The notes below the pieces were generated by a model. The model was not told where the DNA came from, did no database searches, and was given only the letters and a program-made list of their open reading frames with translations. Of a stretch of DNA of 64,000 bases, positions 32,242 through 45,500 are shown piece by piece. The translations under genes were made by a program, and so were the position numbers. Source of the stretch: Diatrype stigma (taxonomy: Eukaryota; Ascomycota; Sordariomycetes; Xylariales; Diatrypaceae); assembly GCA_022225965.2 (NCBI GenBank), contig JAKJXP020000104.1, positions 92,295 to 156,294 of the forward strand. The letters are read 5' to 3'. The first letter of the stretch is position 1. Each line of letters starts with the position of its first letter.

Positions 32242-35200
32242 CTAAGAGCTGGCGACGGCGATAGCGATAGCTTGATCGTCAGAGTGCGAAATGGAGATGC
32301 TGATCTCCTTCACACCAACCTCCTTGGCAGCGGCCTCTGCTTGACCATGGAGCTAAAGCTAGTTAGCGTTGGGACTGAAATCAGGATGCCAACTTGATGA
32401 ACTTACAGAAACAGTCGGAGCACCGACATCATTCGCGAGGATCTCAATATCCTTCAATGCTGCACCACCACCTCGGCTTTTGACGCCAAGGCTCTTGAAA
32501 ACAGCCTCCTTGGCACTCCAACGGCCGGCGAATGAGCTCTGGGGGCTTGCCGCCTTGCGGCAGTAGTCAATCTCCTGAGGGGTGAAGTTGCGCTCGATGA
32601 ACGTTTCATTCTCGATGTTGATGGCTGAGATGTCTTCAACGTCAACGCCCACTTTGTTGTTGTTGCCAGTCTGGAGACTTTGAGCAAGTGATTCCACTAT
32701 CTCCTTCGTCTTCTTCGTCTTGGCAACATGCGGCTCTGCTGCTTGTTTGGCAAAGTTAGCCGCAAATGTGATGGACTTGGTCTTCTTGTCGTCGGAAGTC
32801 CGGGCGCTAGGGTTAAGCAGCACCCCGCGGAGCTGATCATCATCGTAAGGTGAGTTGCTCTTGGCTTGGAAGATCGAGTTGTTGATCATTCCGTTGTGCA
32901 AGAAGCGGTACGCCTTCTTCTGGCGAGCGATCACCTTAGCCGAGTACTGAGCGTATGTCGACTGATCAAGGACAGCGAATAGATATTTAGGGTGAACACC
33001 GATAGCCTGTGCACCCTTCTGACCAAAACCGAACGAGGTAACCGAGAAGGCCTTGACGCCATCCGTCTGGATACTTCGGCTTGGGTAGACGATGAGATCG
33101 AAGTCCTCCATAACAGTATCAACATTGTCAGCGTTGCGGTTGCCAGGAACAAGGCCAGTGTTCAGGACCTGTAAGCAACCGTTCATCATCCAGGCACCAG
33201 CAGCACCCTTCGGATGGCCAGTAAGGTATTTCTGGAAGATACCTAAGATGGCATTACCCTTCTGGCGACCAAGGTGAGACAACTGCTTCTGAATGACCGA
33301 TGACTCGTTCTTGTCATTCGCCTTCGTGGAAGTGCCATGGAAAGATGCAACATCAAGATCATCGATAGTTAGACCCCAAGTGGCAAGGGCACCGCGCAGA
33401 GGAGCGATGGAGGAGTCTTGCTTCCAGAAGTTGTTGCCCAGACTTCGGATAGCCTCAGTCTCCTGCCTTGCCGATTCCTTCTCGATGTGGAGGGCCCTAT
33501 CCTCAGTGTACGCCTTCTCGTCAAAGTCGGGAGACTGAGCCTTGATTGCTGCGACTTCCTCATAGAGGTACTCAAGCTCAGATTCCTTCCACAGTCGAAT
33601 CTGCTTCTTGCGGATGTCGATCTGGCGACGTCGGTACTTGAGATCCAGCAAAGGAGATGGGAACTTCGAAGTGGTCTCCTCACGAGCAGTGGTCAAGACA
33701 CCTTGTCCAGGAGCTGGGACGGACCGGCCAATCTTGTCGCTAGCCGTGGTAGTGAGCGCAATGACACCATAAATAGGGAGTCCCATCTCAAGAGCGAGCT
33801 TGGCTGTCATGATGATCTGGCAACCAGCACCCTGAGACTCCATGAAGCCGTTACGAGTAGTGGTTGTGGGTCGGGACATTTCCTTTGGTGTTCGGCCATG
33901 GGCAAACTCGTCAATGGCATTGCTCGTCGCGTTCATCATCGCAAATTCGTTGGATCCTTCCTCACTAAACTCGTCATAACCACCAACGATGCAGATACGA
34001 GCCTTGCCTTCCATGATAGTATCATAGCCAATATCAACAGACTCGACAGCCGTAGCGCAGGCACCGACCGGAGTCTTGATGGGACCAGAGGAAGACAATA
34101 GCAACATGTTGACCCAGGCAGCGGCAGTGTTGATGAATGTCTCTTGCAGAACGTCGTTCTGGACCGGACGGTCGAGTTTGCGCTCGACGTACATACCGTG
34201 AAGAGCATTACTACCGCCCATACCAGCACCAATCATGTTACCAACCTCGGATACGTGAACGTACTTGTAGAATTCATAAGGATCGGTGATACCGGCTGAC
34301 ACGAGAGCTTCCGCAACCGAGACCAGGACGAAGAGAGTGGAACGATCAACTTGGGAGATAATGTCGTCCTCAATGCCATAGCGCTTAGCATCCCAACCAC
34401 TGGGGATTTGGCCAGCAACTAAACGGTCAAATCTGATGGCTTTGGGGATCCACAGGGTAGCACCCTTCTTCATGCGCACAATATATTCGCCGGTCTCGGG
34501 AATCTCGAATATTTCGCACTTGTCGCCATGCTCTCTCTTGTACGCCTCGGCGAGCTCCTTCGAAGCCTCGAAAGGCTCGAGATCCTCATCAATGGCGACT
34601 TCTTGTAACAGTTGCTTCTTTTCGGGGTTGTAACCAAAGAAGAGCTCAGGCTCGACTAGTCGGATACCCGAGTGTTCCAGGATGTGAGACTCATACTTTT
34701 GCTTTATGTCCTTGTCATCAACTGGCTCTCCGGTCTTCGCATCTACCCATCCGGAATATGGCTGACCCTTGATAGGGCCGTTGTGATTCTTGATGAGCCC
34801 CATGATCCATGCCATTTCCACGCAGCCCTCCAGGGAGAACTGGCCATAGGCTTCCATCTCCCAACGGGTCCTAGAGTTACCCCATGGGCCAACCTCGGCG
34901 AAACCAGTCACAACGACAACTCTCTCAAGGTCGACCATTCCCTGAAGCTTCTTGTTCAAGGGCTCAATTTCACTCTTCCAGTCTGGAAGAGTCGGGAAGT
35001 CGAACTTGATGTTGGCACGTGGCGCGATGACCTTCTTCTTGTACAATGCCTCCGAGCTCTCACCATTCACAACCTTGTTCTCGATAGCGGTCTCCTTGGT
35101 GACAGCCCGGCGGACTTCGCTAGTCTCCGTAATGTCCTTGCGTAGCTTGGTCATTGTCTCATTCAAGTTGGGAATGAACTGGAGTCCACCGTTCAAGTCA

Positions 35201-37954
35201 GCGAACACGGGCTCGTTCTGGCAGATATCGGCAACGTCAGGGGACATAAGTCCGAGAAGGTTGAAGGCCATCTCCTGCTGCGAGAAGGTGCGGACACCAA
35301 AAGCCTCGACGCCTTCTGCAACAATGTTGTTGCCAGACATAAGACCAGTACCACGTGTCCAACCAATGACAGCACCCGTGATGGACAGGTAGTTCGCCCA
35401 ATCTTCCGAGTGCCAACGGTTGAAGAGGGTCTCGAGACCCAGTTTAGACTCCGAGTATAAACCATCATTTCCGAAAGTACCATGGTTTGGCGATAGTGGG
35501 AGGACAACCTGTGCCGGTCGAGTCAAGTAGCCATGTTCGGCCTTTTGAGCCTTGACAGCTCCAAGAAGACGCAAAACGTTGGTAAGCATGATACGATGGG
35601 CTAGTTCGGATTTGGAATCGATGCCATCGATCTGCCGACCTTGCTCGGGGATGGCAGCGAAGGGTACAATATAGTCAAGGTCCCATCCAAGGCCGCTCTT
35701 CGCATCGTAGATGTAGTTCACGAGAGCCTCGACGTCCTGCTTGCTGCCACCGTTGAACGGAACGACAACAAGCTGAGACCCGCGAGCGCCAAACTTGGCA
35801 TACATGGCCTGATAGTACTGGGTGACCTCTGGCGAAAAGCGGCTGGTCGTCACAATGACTTTGGCACCTCCGCTAATGAGGCCAGACAGAACCTCGGCGC
35901 CGATAGAACCAGCCCCAGCACCAGTCATGAGAGCATATTTGCCTTCATACGAGATACCAGATTTGGCTCCCTCTTCTAAGACGTCCAGATATACGCCTGT
36001 GAGCTTCTTGCTGTATTCCCAGCCGTGTAGGGTGGAACGCTTCAGGTGCAGGAAAGGAATAGTTTCCATTTTGCCCTTAGCTTGGCTATTGCCTTTCAGA
36101 CCAGCCGGTCTCTTCACGAGACCATTAGTCTTGCCGGTATCCTTGTTGAGAATCTGACTCTCGTTCATGGCCAGGGAGCGGATCACATTTCCGTACAAAG
36201 CCTTGAACTCCAGTTTCGCGGTCTTAGACATTTTGTGCTGTTCCTTGATGAGCTTGACAAGACGCGCGAGATCATTCTGCACCTTAGTCCGGCCGCCGTA
36301 TTCAGAGATCTTGCCACCCTCCGCCATTTGCTGGACGTAATGCTCAAGCTTGCGGCAGTTTTGTCTGGGCACTTCTTCAAAAGCAAGGTTGCCACGGGCA
36401 TCTATAGTGGTGTGAGGTCCGGTGGGGACATTGACGTCCTTGTAGACTGGTGGCACACTCAAGACATCTCGGCAGTTTTCTATCAATTGCTCGCCGAGCT
36501 CCTTGGCAAGCTTGTACGTCTCTCCTCGCTCCGTTGGGGTGTTGTCAATATGGTACTGCATGAACTCGAGTAGCTTGGGATTCGACTTGCTCATAATGCG
36601 GATACATTGACTGACGATCTCCCGATCAACAACCTTGAGTTTGCCGAACAGCACATCGTAATACATGGAGAGAACATCTTGACGGGCCCAGTTCCAGGAT
36701 GAATCGTAGGATCGGGCCTTGAGGGGACTGAAAGCCGGCTCGATCCCAGATGCGTAGAAGTCACCGTGCTCCGCAGCCCAGAGATCTAGCTGTGCCTGTA
36801 GAACGGCCTGCGATTGTGTGGTGGCCTGGGCTGCCTTCTCGCCAGCTCGCAAGTCGATCTTTAGGTATCGTGCGAGCAACTCGAGTTGATTCTTATACAG
36901 GACCTTTTGATCCTTGGTAAGGGCATCTAGGGCCTCTGGGTCCATCATCATGCCGCCACCACTGCCACCAGCGGGGCCTGCAGCTGCAGCTGTTGATAAG
37001 CTTATACCTGCGTGGGTAGCAAACTTTTGTGCGACTTCGTCGAAGAAGGCCTTAGCGTCACCTTCAGAGCCAAGCCGGGACGGCGGCTCCATGGTAATAG
37101 CGAAAACAAGGGCACCATCTTGCCGACCGGGCCCAAGCCCCCACCGGGTCTCTAAGTACTTCCTCGCTGCTGTAATGTTGAAACCACCGGGCATCTTCGA
37201 AGAGATGACACGGGCAATCAGCCCTTGTGTTGTCTTTCCAAGCTGGCCGTTGAATGTTGCCTGCATCAGGCCACCTAGCTCGTCGAGCGGAGTATCTTCA
37301 GGCTTCTCGGGTGTTGATCCGAACTCCTTCCCTAGATCTCCGAGGATCTCATTTTGGAGAGTTGACTTGCCTATACTCGGATGTTAGCAAATGCCGAAGA
37401 AATCTTCCCCGGGAACGAGACGTACCTCCTACTAGGTCCTTGATAGCCTTGCTTAGAGGAATTTCGAGGAATGGCTTTTTCAACTTTTGCGCAATCAAGG
37501 CTCTTACGATATCGAGAGCCGTTGCTGGTGCATCTGGTACGGAGGCGGCCGGGCCTGCACTTGGAGCTGGTGCTGCCGCTGCTGCAACAGGGGCTGCCGC
37601 CGCAGCCGGTGCTGGTGCTGCACTGGACGAGCTAGGTGCAGCAGCTGCCGCGGGCTCTGGCTCCTCCTCAATAGGGTCTCCCTCATAATATATCTCCTTT
37701 GAGTCTTTTGCGGAACACAGAATCTGCCGCTGTAAAGACTTCGCAGCATCGAAGGCCTCATATTTCGATGCAATCGTCCGCTTCGCCATGACACCTAACG
37801 TGTCGGCGGGGCCAATCTCGACAATTCGCTCTGCTTGCTGCTCGGCAAGAAGAACATCTTGCGTTTCGATCCATCTTACGGGCGAGGCGAATTGGTATGC
37901 AAGAAGTTCGACGAGCAACGTATGAGCAAGCTCTTGCTCGATTTCGGGACGCAT
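32242..37954 (-). CDS. fas2: Fatty acid synthase subunit alpha
   Basis: Three exons, 37426-37954, 32407-37370 and 32242-32352, give 1867 residues, the usual size. The start [20 protein letters not shown] is the family's N-terminus. An Ala/Pro linker (residues about 100-135) leads to the acyl carrier domain. Its phosphopantetheine site sits at the first intron ([12 protein letters not shown], Ser179). The ketoreductase follows ([14 protein letters not shown], near 656). The ketosynthase has [14 protein letters not shown] with the nucleophilic Cys near 1280 and later [11 protein letters not shown] and [12 protein letters not shown] histidine motifs. The phosphopantetheinyl transferase domain ends the protein ([11 protein letters not shown], then [16 protein letters not shown]); its last 37 codons are in exon 3. 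With the beta subunit it forms the cytosolic alpha6beta6 synthase making C16/C18 acyl-CoA. All catalytic motifs look intact, so this is probably the primary synthase and not a secondary-metabolite paralogue. Confidence 0.97.
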
Positions 37955-40900
37955 GTTGGGCGGTGTCGACCAAGAATATTATCGTGTGGGTTCGGGTGAG
38001 TTGGTCGGGGCTTGTGTGGATGGTCTAGGGAGCAAGTTGTGAGGGGAATTGCTCTAACTGGGGTATCTAATGTATTGGTTTTTTCCCGCCCTGAGGAGAA
38101 TGACCAGCAAAATGGCAACTGATGTGGTCGTCCTGTTGTAGGTCGTTCGTTATAAGAAGTCTAGATAGGAGGATAGGAGGATGAGAGGGGTGATGGGAAA
38201 GACATACGGGTAGTGTGTGTAGTGTCTATAGTGCCAAAGCCTAACCCAACCTCGACTACGTCTAAGTGCAAGTGCCTGCTAAGGAGAAGTTAAGCAAGCA
38301 ACAAGTTTTATGTTTTATTATCTCGAGGTGGAAGGGAGCAGCCCAGTAAAGAAGAGAGAATGGATTGACAGGGTTCTGGGAAACCAGACGAGATGGCTGG
38401 AAGGATGTATGTATGCAACAATATGTTTTGTTGGAATAGCCGGTCTATGGAGACAGTAGCCAGTTAGCCAGCCAGCCTAGTTTCGTAAGTATTCCGTACG
38501 TCTTATCCGTAAGATATTTTGGTTAGTTGGTGGTAGTAATCGGGTTGGCCCCCTTGGTTCGCCCGCCCGCCTCAGCACGGGGCTGTGATTTTTTCTTCTT
38601 CCTTTTGGTGGACAGGGTCGATGTGGTGGTTCCAGACGTCCTCCAGCTGCGGGGATAAATGGTGTAGGTACCTAAGGCTGCTAAGGCAGGTACTTCAGCT
38701 TCTCATGAGTCGTCACCCTCTGTGTGTGCAAATTTGTGTGTGCCTCAGTGAATACAGGCAGGCATGTACGATGTACCGAGAGTTCTGTTCTCCAAGTTCA
38801 ATCTTGCCCGCCAATGGAGCTGTCCACGGCTGTCCTGCTGTCCCAAATGTTGAATATGGTCCCAGAAATTGTGGCAGGCTAATCAGCTTACAAGGAACCC
38901 CACTTTCAGTTTAACTTTAATGGGTCTTCCTGTATGTACTCTACCGTAGGGTAGCAATTGGAGGGCGCTCCTTCTATTCGGTAGGCCTACAATCCTACCA
39001 AAGTGATCCTACATACATGTAACCTACCTGGGTACAATCTAACTACAATTCGGACATCAGTTTTGATACGGTTCAGTAGGTTCAATGAGCGTTCATGAGG
39101 AATTATGTTCTGTTCATCGTGTGACTGTATATACCTATATCTATAAAGTGCATGATACCTACTACGCACATGTCTACTGATAGTAATAATGCCTACCAAC
39201 CTAGGCAGTGAAGGACGGAGCACAGGAACCATTACTCACCGATCTTAATGATAATCCTCCCCATATATGGGTTTCGGCCGGTTGATAAGAACACATACGT
39301 AGGTACTATCGTCAGTAGTGTGTACAGCAACTGGTGACAGTTTCATGCTTCCAGTCTCATCTCCAGAAAAGTGTTTATGTTGTGCGTTTTGATTTGATGT
39401 CACTGGCCGTTCAACTCCACAAATCTCCCAACCGTATTCAGCGGCTAAGCCGAATACCGTATGGTTTTCGAGTTGCCTATGAGCTAGGGTTCTCTAGTCC
39501 CCAAGACCCTTCCCCCACAGTCGCGATCCGACTGCATGAGTGGCATGGTAATTGAGAGTGTGACATCTATGTACCGGCATGCTGTTCGAGTCTCAGAGTC
39601 ACCCAACGAGAACCTCTCAAGGGAGAAAACTTCGGCATGAGAACTATCATAGTGCTTGCTGCCTACGGTACATGTTTATATTACCTAGGTATAAAGTTGC
39701 ACAGATCGGGTCATGTCCTGCTATTATGCTGTGGCTGATAGTAATAACTAGCGATCTGATATCATCGTTGATATTAGAATTAAAAGGCCGAATAACATAG
39801 AGGCTAGGCCAGTCTCGCCAGTCTCCATCTTCCTGCAGCTAGGCCCTTCAGCTGCATGGATGGGTTCCTGGCGGGTCGCTTGCCGTGCGGTGGTGCCACT
39901 CGTCCGGACCGGGGGGGAGGAGGGAGGGGGGAGAGGGGATGGTATTGGCTCATGTACAGATACTTCTAAGCGCCAATACCTTATCCGTAGGCCGTACACA
40001 ATTTGACAGCCTTCCCTTATCTCCAGGAACATGCCTATGGCTGTTCGCTTAATAGGTATGGCAGATGGCCTCTCGGATCTATGCGGCCATTACTTCTAAA
40101 AACAGCACATACTTGTAGCTAGTATGCCATGGTGTGTCTGGGCACTGGTGTGTAGGCAATGTTCAGCTTACGACCATAAGTGTCCTTGAAGATGTATGAT
40201 GCAGGTAGCCAACTGACGCAGGACGTTACATTCGCTGGATCAAGATAGGCGGCAAACCTTCAAGATATATCAATGTTTATAGTATCGTGTTCTCTCATTG
40301 ACTGACATTGAGATAACGTTGTTGCTAGTTGCTACTCTCACTTAGTGATGCGTGCAACCTTGTACACAGCTCAAATAAGTGCCCATGTTGACATGTCAAA
40401 ATGGGGATGTCAGCTCAGACCCCTAGATCGATTTGGTCCTCGGGGCTATCTATCAACGTGGAGCCATCAGCTCAGCCCTACCGTACCCAATGCTGGACAT
40501 CATCCTGGTTGATAGAACCATACACGGGCTTGAGCTGCTTGCCACCCGCGAAGTAGTATAAAGCATACGCATTCATTATGCACGTGGCATTTGCCGCCCG
40601 GGGCAGGCATGTGCAAGCATCAAGTGCCGACGATTAGCAATACCCGCCTACGTATTGCTGAAGGACATAGTCGATACGGATAAGGGAACGGCCCGCCAAC
40701 ACTGCAGTAGGTCACGATAGAACCTGGACACAACAGGTTTCATAGACATCAGATTATATAAGTTGCAAGACTACAAGGTTCTAGCTTATTATAAGTCGGA
40801 CTCTAGAACTAAGTAGCGCGTAGTCAGCATGTTATTCCGTATTGATCTCACCCGTAGGAAGTTGATAAAGAGGCTGATGTTCCAATTGGACTTACAGAAT

Positions 40901-42514
40901 CTTTATATTCAGGGCTGCGTCTTAGTAATACCCGAGTACTGTAGCTGGCTAGGCATGGCATAGGAGATAGGGGAAAGGGGTGTAAGTTTTCAGCTTGATC
41001 AGTCAGCACACCATAATCTGGTCTTTATGATTGATTCTTATGCTACCTGGTAGCTGTGTCTTCTAGGATGCAAATTGACCGTGGTCCTTCTTTTTTGAAT
41101 ATGAATGAGTATAGGGGCTTGCTCATCTGTTTCCCTTCGAAGTGACTATCTGATCGTGAGGGATGTTCGATGGGAGAATATGTACTAGAATCAATCAAGT
41201 TTACTCAACTTGGATAGGTACCAAGGTATAATCGCATGTTAGGTAAGTACCTAGGCCGATGAGATGCATATAGATCTAGTATATGAAAGTTATATTTATC
41301 TTGACCTAAGTCTTGACATGAAGTTCCCGTCAGCGCTTGGCTCCTTTGGGACTGTTCCTGTGTATTGCGATACCTGGCTCATATCGATATGGCTAGATGT
41401 GACTGTACCGCTACAAAGCCATGCCATCCAGGCGCTAGAGGAGGCGGCTTGCAAATACCAGATATCCTTGGTATCCTAGTCGTGGATCATGGGTCGGTAG
41501 CTTTGGGTGTGGGACTAGTTGCACACCACGTCCCAAATTGCCCCAACAAAGTACATGAAATTTTTTGGCGAGGCAGCGAGGCAGCTCTGATGCGTAACGA
41601 ACGGCAGGAGAGGCTTCCAGCCGTTGAGCTTTATCGACTGACCGACCCGACAAGCCCTGGGCTGGCTGGGCTGGCCGGAAGAAGGGAACCTTGAAACCTT
41701 AGAAGAATCCCTCAACTCTGGGGGTACGGATTAGTTACTGCTTATACCGTTATCTAGATTCTAGGCGAAGTAGTTACATACCTGATCCATTATTCCGTCA
41801 TTCCAACCTATCAATTGCAGGTGGGATTTTGCTGGTGGGGTTCACTGCCGACCGCCAAACAGAAAAAAACCGGCCGAAGTACCCAATATCCATCCGTACA
41901 GGCTGACAAGGCCCCGAACGTGCTACGGTACGCTACACCTCAATACATGAAGCCTACCCCATTAGGCCTTGTAAATCCGGGCTTCTTCTACAGCTGCTTT
42001 CCCCTCCAAACCTCCTTAAACACCTTTCCCCTTTTCACATCCCGATCCATTGTGTCTCTGTCAGTCTTGCCTATTTGCAAGATCTAACTAACGGTCGTAC
42101 TTCTGCGGAGACAAGCAGGCAAGCAGTTGTAACTAATCCTACACCCACTCGTATTTTCTCCCTCATCTTCTTGCATTGGTGTGCGCGGCTCCTTTCTTTA
42201 CGAATATAGACGCATTGAAGTTCAGCAAAACAGGGGAAATCGTTCCTGTCTGCATACAATATACCACATCTCTCCACCCATCGCAACTGCTTCAACCCCT
42301 CCTCGAAGTGTGCGAGAAGATCCCAGAAGATCTCGACCAACTTGAAGTCTCCTGCTCTTGGCTGAGTTACGGAGTCAACACGAACTGTAAGATACATCGC
42401 CGACGCTTGTAGTACGATTCTCTTCAAAAAGGAGGGGCTAACCGACATCAAGGAGACATTTGTGTCTTTCCTCCAACTGCATCTTGCCGACCATCTATAC
42501 CCCCTAAATTCAAG
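37955..42514. other. Divergent promoter region between FAS2 and FAS1
   Basis: About 4.6 kb with no credible gene, lying between the start codons of the two synthase genes. It includes C/T-rich leaders close to each start (about 41990-42060 and 42470-42510), a G-rich tract at 39909-39938, and ACCTAGGT-type palindromes near 39683 and 41249. Small open frames (for example 42176-42412) are probably in the FAS1 5' UTR and not genes. Confidence 0.55.
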
Positions 42515-45500
42515 ATGTACGGCGCTGGTACCGGCACCGGTGCACAGACCGGCGTGTCGACACCCCGAACATCAGCGTCCCTCCGACCGCTTTCTGTCAC
42601 ACATGGCTCTCTAGACACGTCCTTCCTTGTACCGACAATCCTACACTACCATGCTTCACAACTCCGGGATAGGTTCACGGCTACTCTCCCAGCACCAACT
42701 GACGAGCTAGCCCAAGATGACGAGCCATCATCTGTAGCTGAGTTAGTTGCGCGGTATATGGGCTTTGTTGCAAAGCAGATTGAAGACGGCGAAGATGACC
42801 AGCATGGTTCTTACGAGGAGGTATTGAAGCTCGTGCTTAACGAGTTCGAGCGCATGTTCCTTCGCGGCAATGACGTGCACGCCCTGGCCAAGAACCTCCC
42901 AGGTATCTTACAGAAACAGATCACCGTTATCCGGTGCTACTATGCAGCTCGTGCGGTGACAAACCGAGGCATCAAACCCCATGAATCGGCAATTTTGAGA
43001 GCCGCCGACGATGGAGATGCCGTCATCTACAACATATTTGGTGGCCAAGGCAACATTATTGAGTATTTCGACGAGCTCCGCGAGGTCTACGAAACATACC
43101 CCTCCTTCGTGGGTGACTTGGTAAGGTCCGCAGCAGACCTACTAAAGACCCTCTCGCTTGATTCTAGAGTACAGAAGCTCTATGCAAAAGGCCTGGATGT
43201 CTTAGATTGGCTGCATTCTCCCGACTCGACTCCGGATGACGACTACCTGATTTCTGCCCCTGTCAGTCTGCCATTGATCGGGCTGGTCCAATTAGCACAC
43301 TATCAAGTCCTTGGAAAGGCTCTCGGAATTCATCCCGGTATTCTGCGAGACCGAACTCGAGGTGCAACGGGTCACTCTCAGGGCATTGTTGTAGCAGCTG
43401 CGGTTGCGGCCGCGGACTCATGGGAATCGTACGAGGAGGTTTCTAAGGATGCTCTCACGATCCTCTTCTGGATCGGTGCCCGGAGTCAGCAGGTTTTCCC
43501 GCGGACATCCATGACTCCTAATGTACTTCAAGACTCTAGCGACAATGGTGAGGGTGAGCCAACGCCCATGTTGAGCATCCGAGACCTTCCCCAGAGCGAG
43601 GTACAGAAGCACATCAATGCAACGAATCAGTACCTTCCAGAGGACCGGCATATCGCCATCTCGCTGATCAACAGCCCTCGCAATATGGTCGTTACTGGCC
43701 CGCCAATGTCGCTGTATGGTCTAAATTTGCAGCTGCGAAAAGTTAAGGCGCCGACGGGCCTAGAGCAAACCCGGGTGCCACATACAGAGCGCAAAGTGCG
43801 GTTCGTCAACCGCTTCCTTCCCATCACAGCCCCTTTCCACAGCAAATACTTGGCTGAAGCTACGAAGCTCGTAGATGAGGATCTTAAGGATGTCAAGATC
43901 GACGTCAAGGCTCTCGGTGTTGCCGTCTACAATACTCACACGGGTGCTGATCTGAGAGACGAGGTGGAGGGCGACATCGTCCCATCCCTCATCCGCATGA
44001 TCACCCGAGACCCAGTGAATTGGGAAAAGGCAACTGTCTTCCCTGAGGCGACCCACGTCCTGGATTTCGGCCCTGGAGGCATTTCCGGCCTGGGTATCTT
44101 AACCAACCGTAACAAAGAGGGCACCGGTGTGCGCGTCATCCTAGCAGGAGCCGTCGACGGTAGCGTTCAAGACGTTGGCTATAAGTCTGAGCTCTTTGAC
44201 CGTGATGAGGAACATGCTGTCATCTACGCGGACAACTGGGTCAAGGAATACGGCCCTCGACTCATCAAAACTAAAGGTGGCAAAACTTACGTCGACACCA
44301 AGATGAGCAGATTGCTTGGAGTGCCCCCTGTCATGGTGGCTGGAATGACGCCCTCGACCGTTCCGTGGGACTTTGTCTCGGCGACGATGAATGCCGGGTA
44401 TCACATTGAGTTAGCTGGCGGTGGCTACTACAATGCTAAGACTATGACTGAGGCGTTGACCAAAATCGAAAAGGCCATTCCGGCTGGTCGTGGTATCACA
44501 GTCAACCTGATCTACGTCAACCCACGGGCTATGGGGTGGCAGATTCCATTACTGGGCCGCTTGCGATCCGATGGTGTCCCTATCGAAGGTCTCACAATCG
44601 GTGCAGGTGTTCCTTCGATTGAGGTTGCTCAGGAATATATTGAGACCCTCGGCCTCAAGCATATCTCATTCAAGCCAGGTTCCATGGAAGCCATTCAATC
44701 CGTTATCAACATCGCAAGAGCGAACCCAACGTTCCCTGTTATCCTGCAGTGGACGGGCGGTCGTGGTGGTGGCCACCACTCCTATGAAGATTTCCATCAG
44801 CCTGTACTCCAGATGTACAGCCGTATTCGGCGATCCACCAACATCATCTTGGTAGCCGGCAGCGGTTTCGGTGGTGCGGAAGACACCTACCCATACCTGA
44901 CTGGTGAATGGTCGAAGCAGTATGGCTACCCGCCGATGCCTTTTGATGGTTGCATGTTCGGTAGTCGCATGATGGTTGCCAAGGAGTGCCACACTAGCAA
45001 AGCCGCGAAACAGGCCATTGTTGATGCGCCCGGAGTTGGCGATGATGCGTGGGAAAAGACGTACAAGGGCCCGGCCGGTGGTGTGATCACTGTCAGATCG
45101 GAAATGGGTGAGCCAATTCACAAACTTGCTACTCGCGGTGTCAAGTTCTGGGCCGAAATGGACCAGAAGATCTTCTCTTTGCCCAAGGAGAAGCGCGTTG
45201 CGGAGCTCAAGAAGAACCGTGATTATATCATCAAGAAGCTGAATGAGGACTTCCAGAAGGTCTGGTTTGGACGTAACAAGGCTGGGGAGACGGTTGACCT
45301 CGAGGACATGACCTACGGAGAGGTCGTGCGACGCCTAGTCGAGCTTCTCTACGTCAAGCATCAGTCGCGCTGGATCAACCCATCTTATATGAAACTCACT
45401 GGTGACTTCATCCACCGTGTTGAGGAGCGATTCACGGTTGATACCAACCAGCCGTCTCTCTTGCAAAGCTATAGCGATCTCAATGACCCCTTCGCCTCTG

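Noticed and set aside
42176..42412. 78-codon frame just upstream of FAS1
   Set aside because: No recognisable motif; more likely 5' UTR of FAS1.
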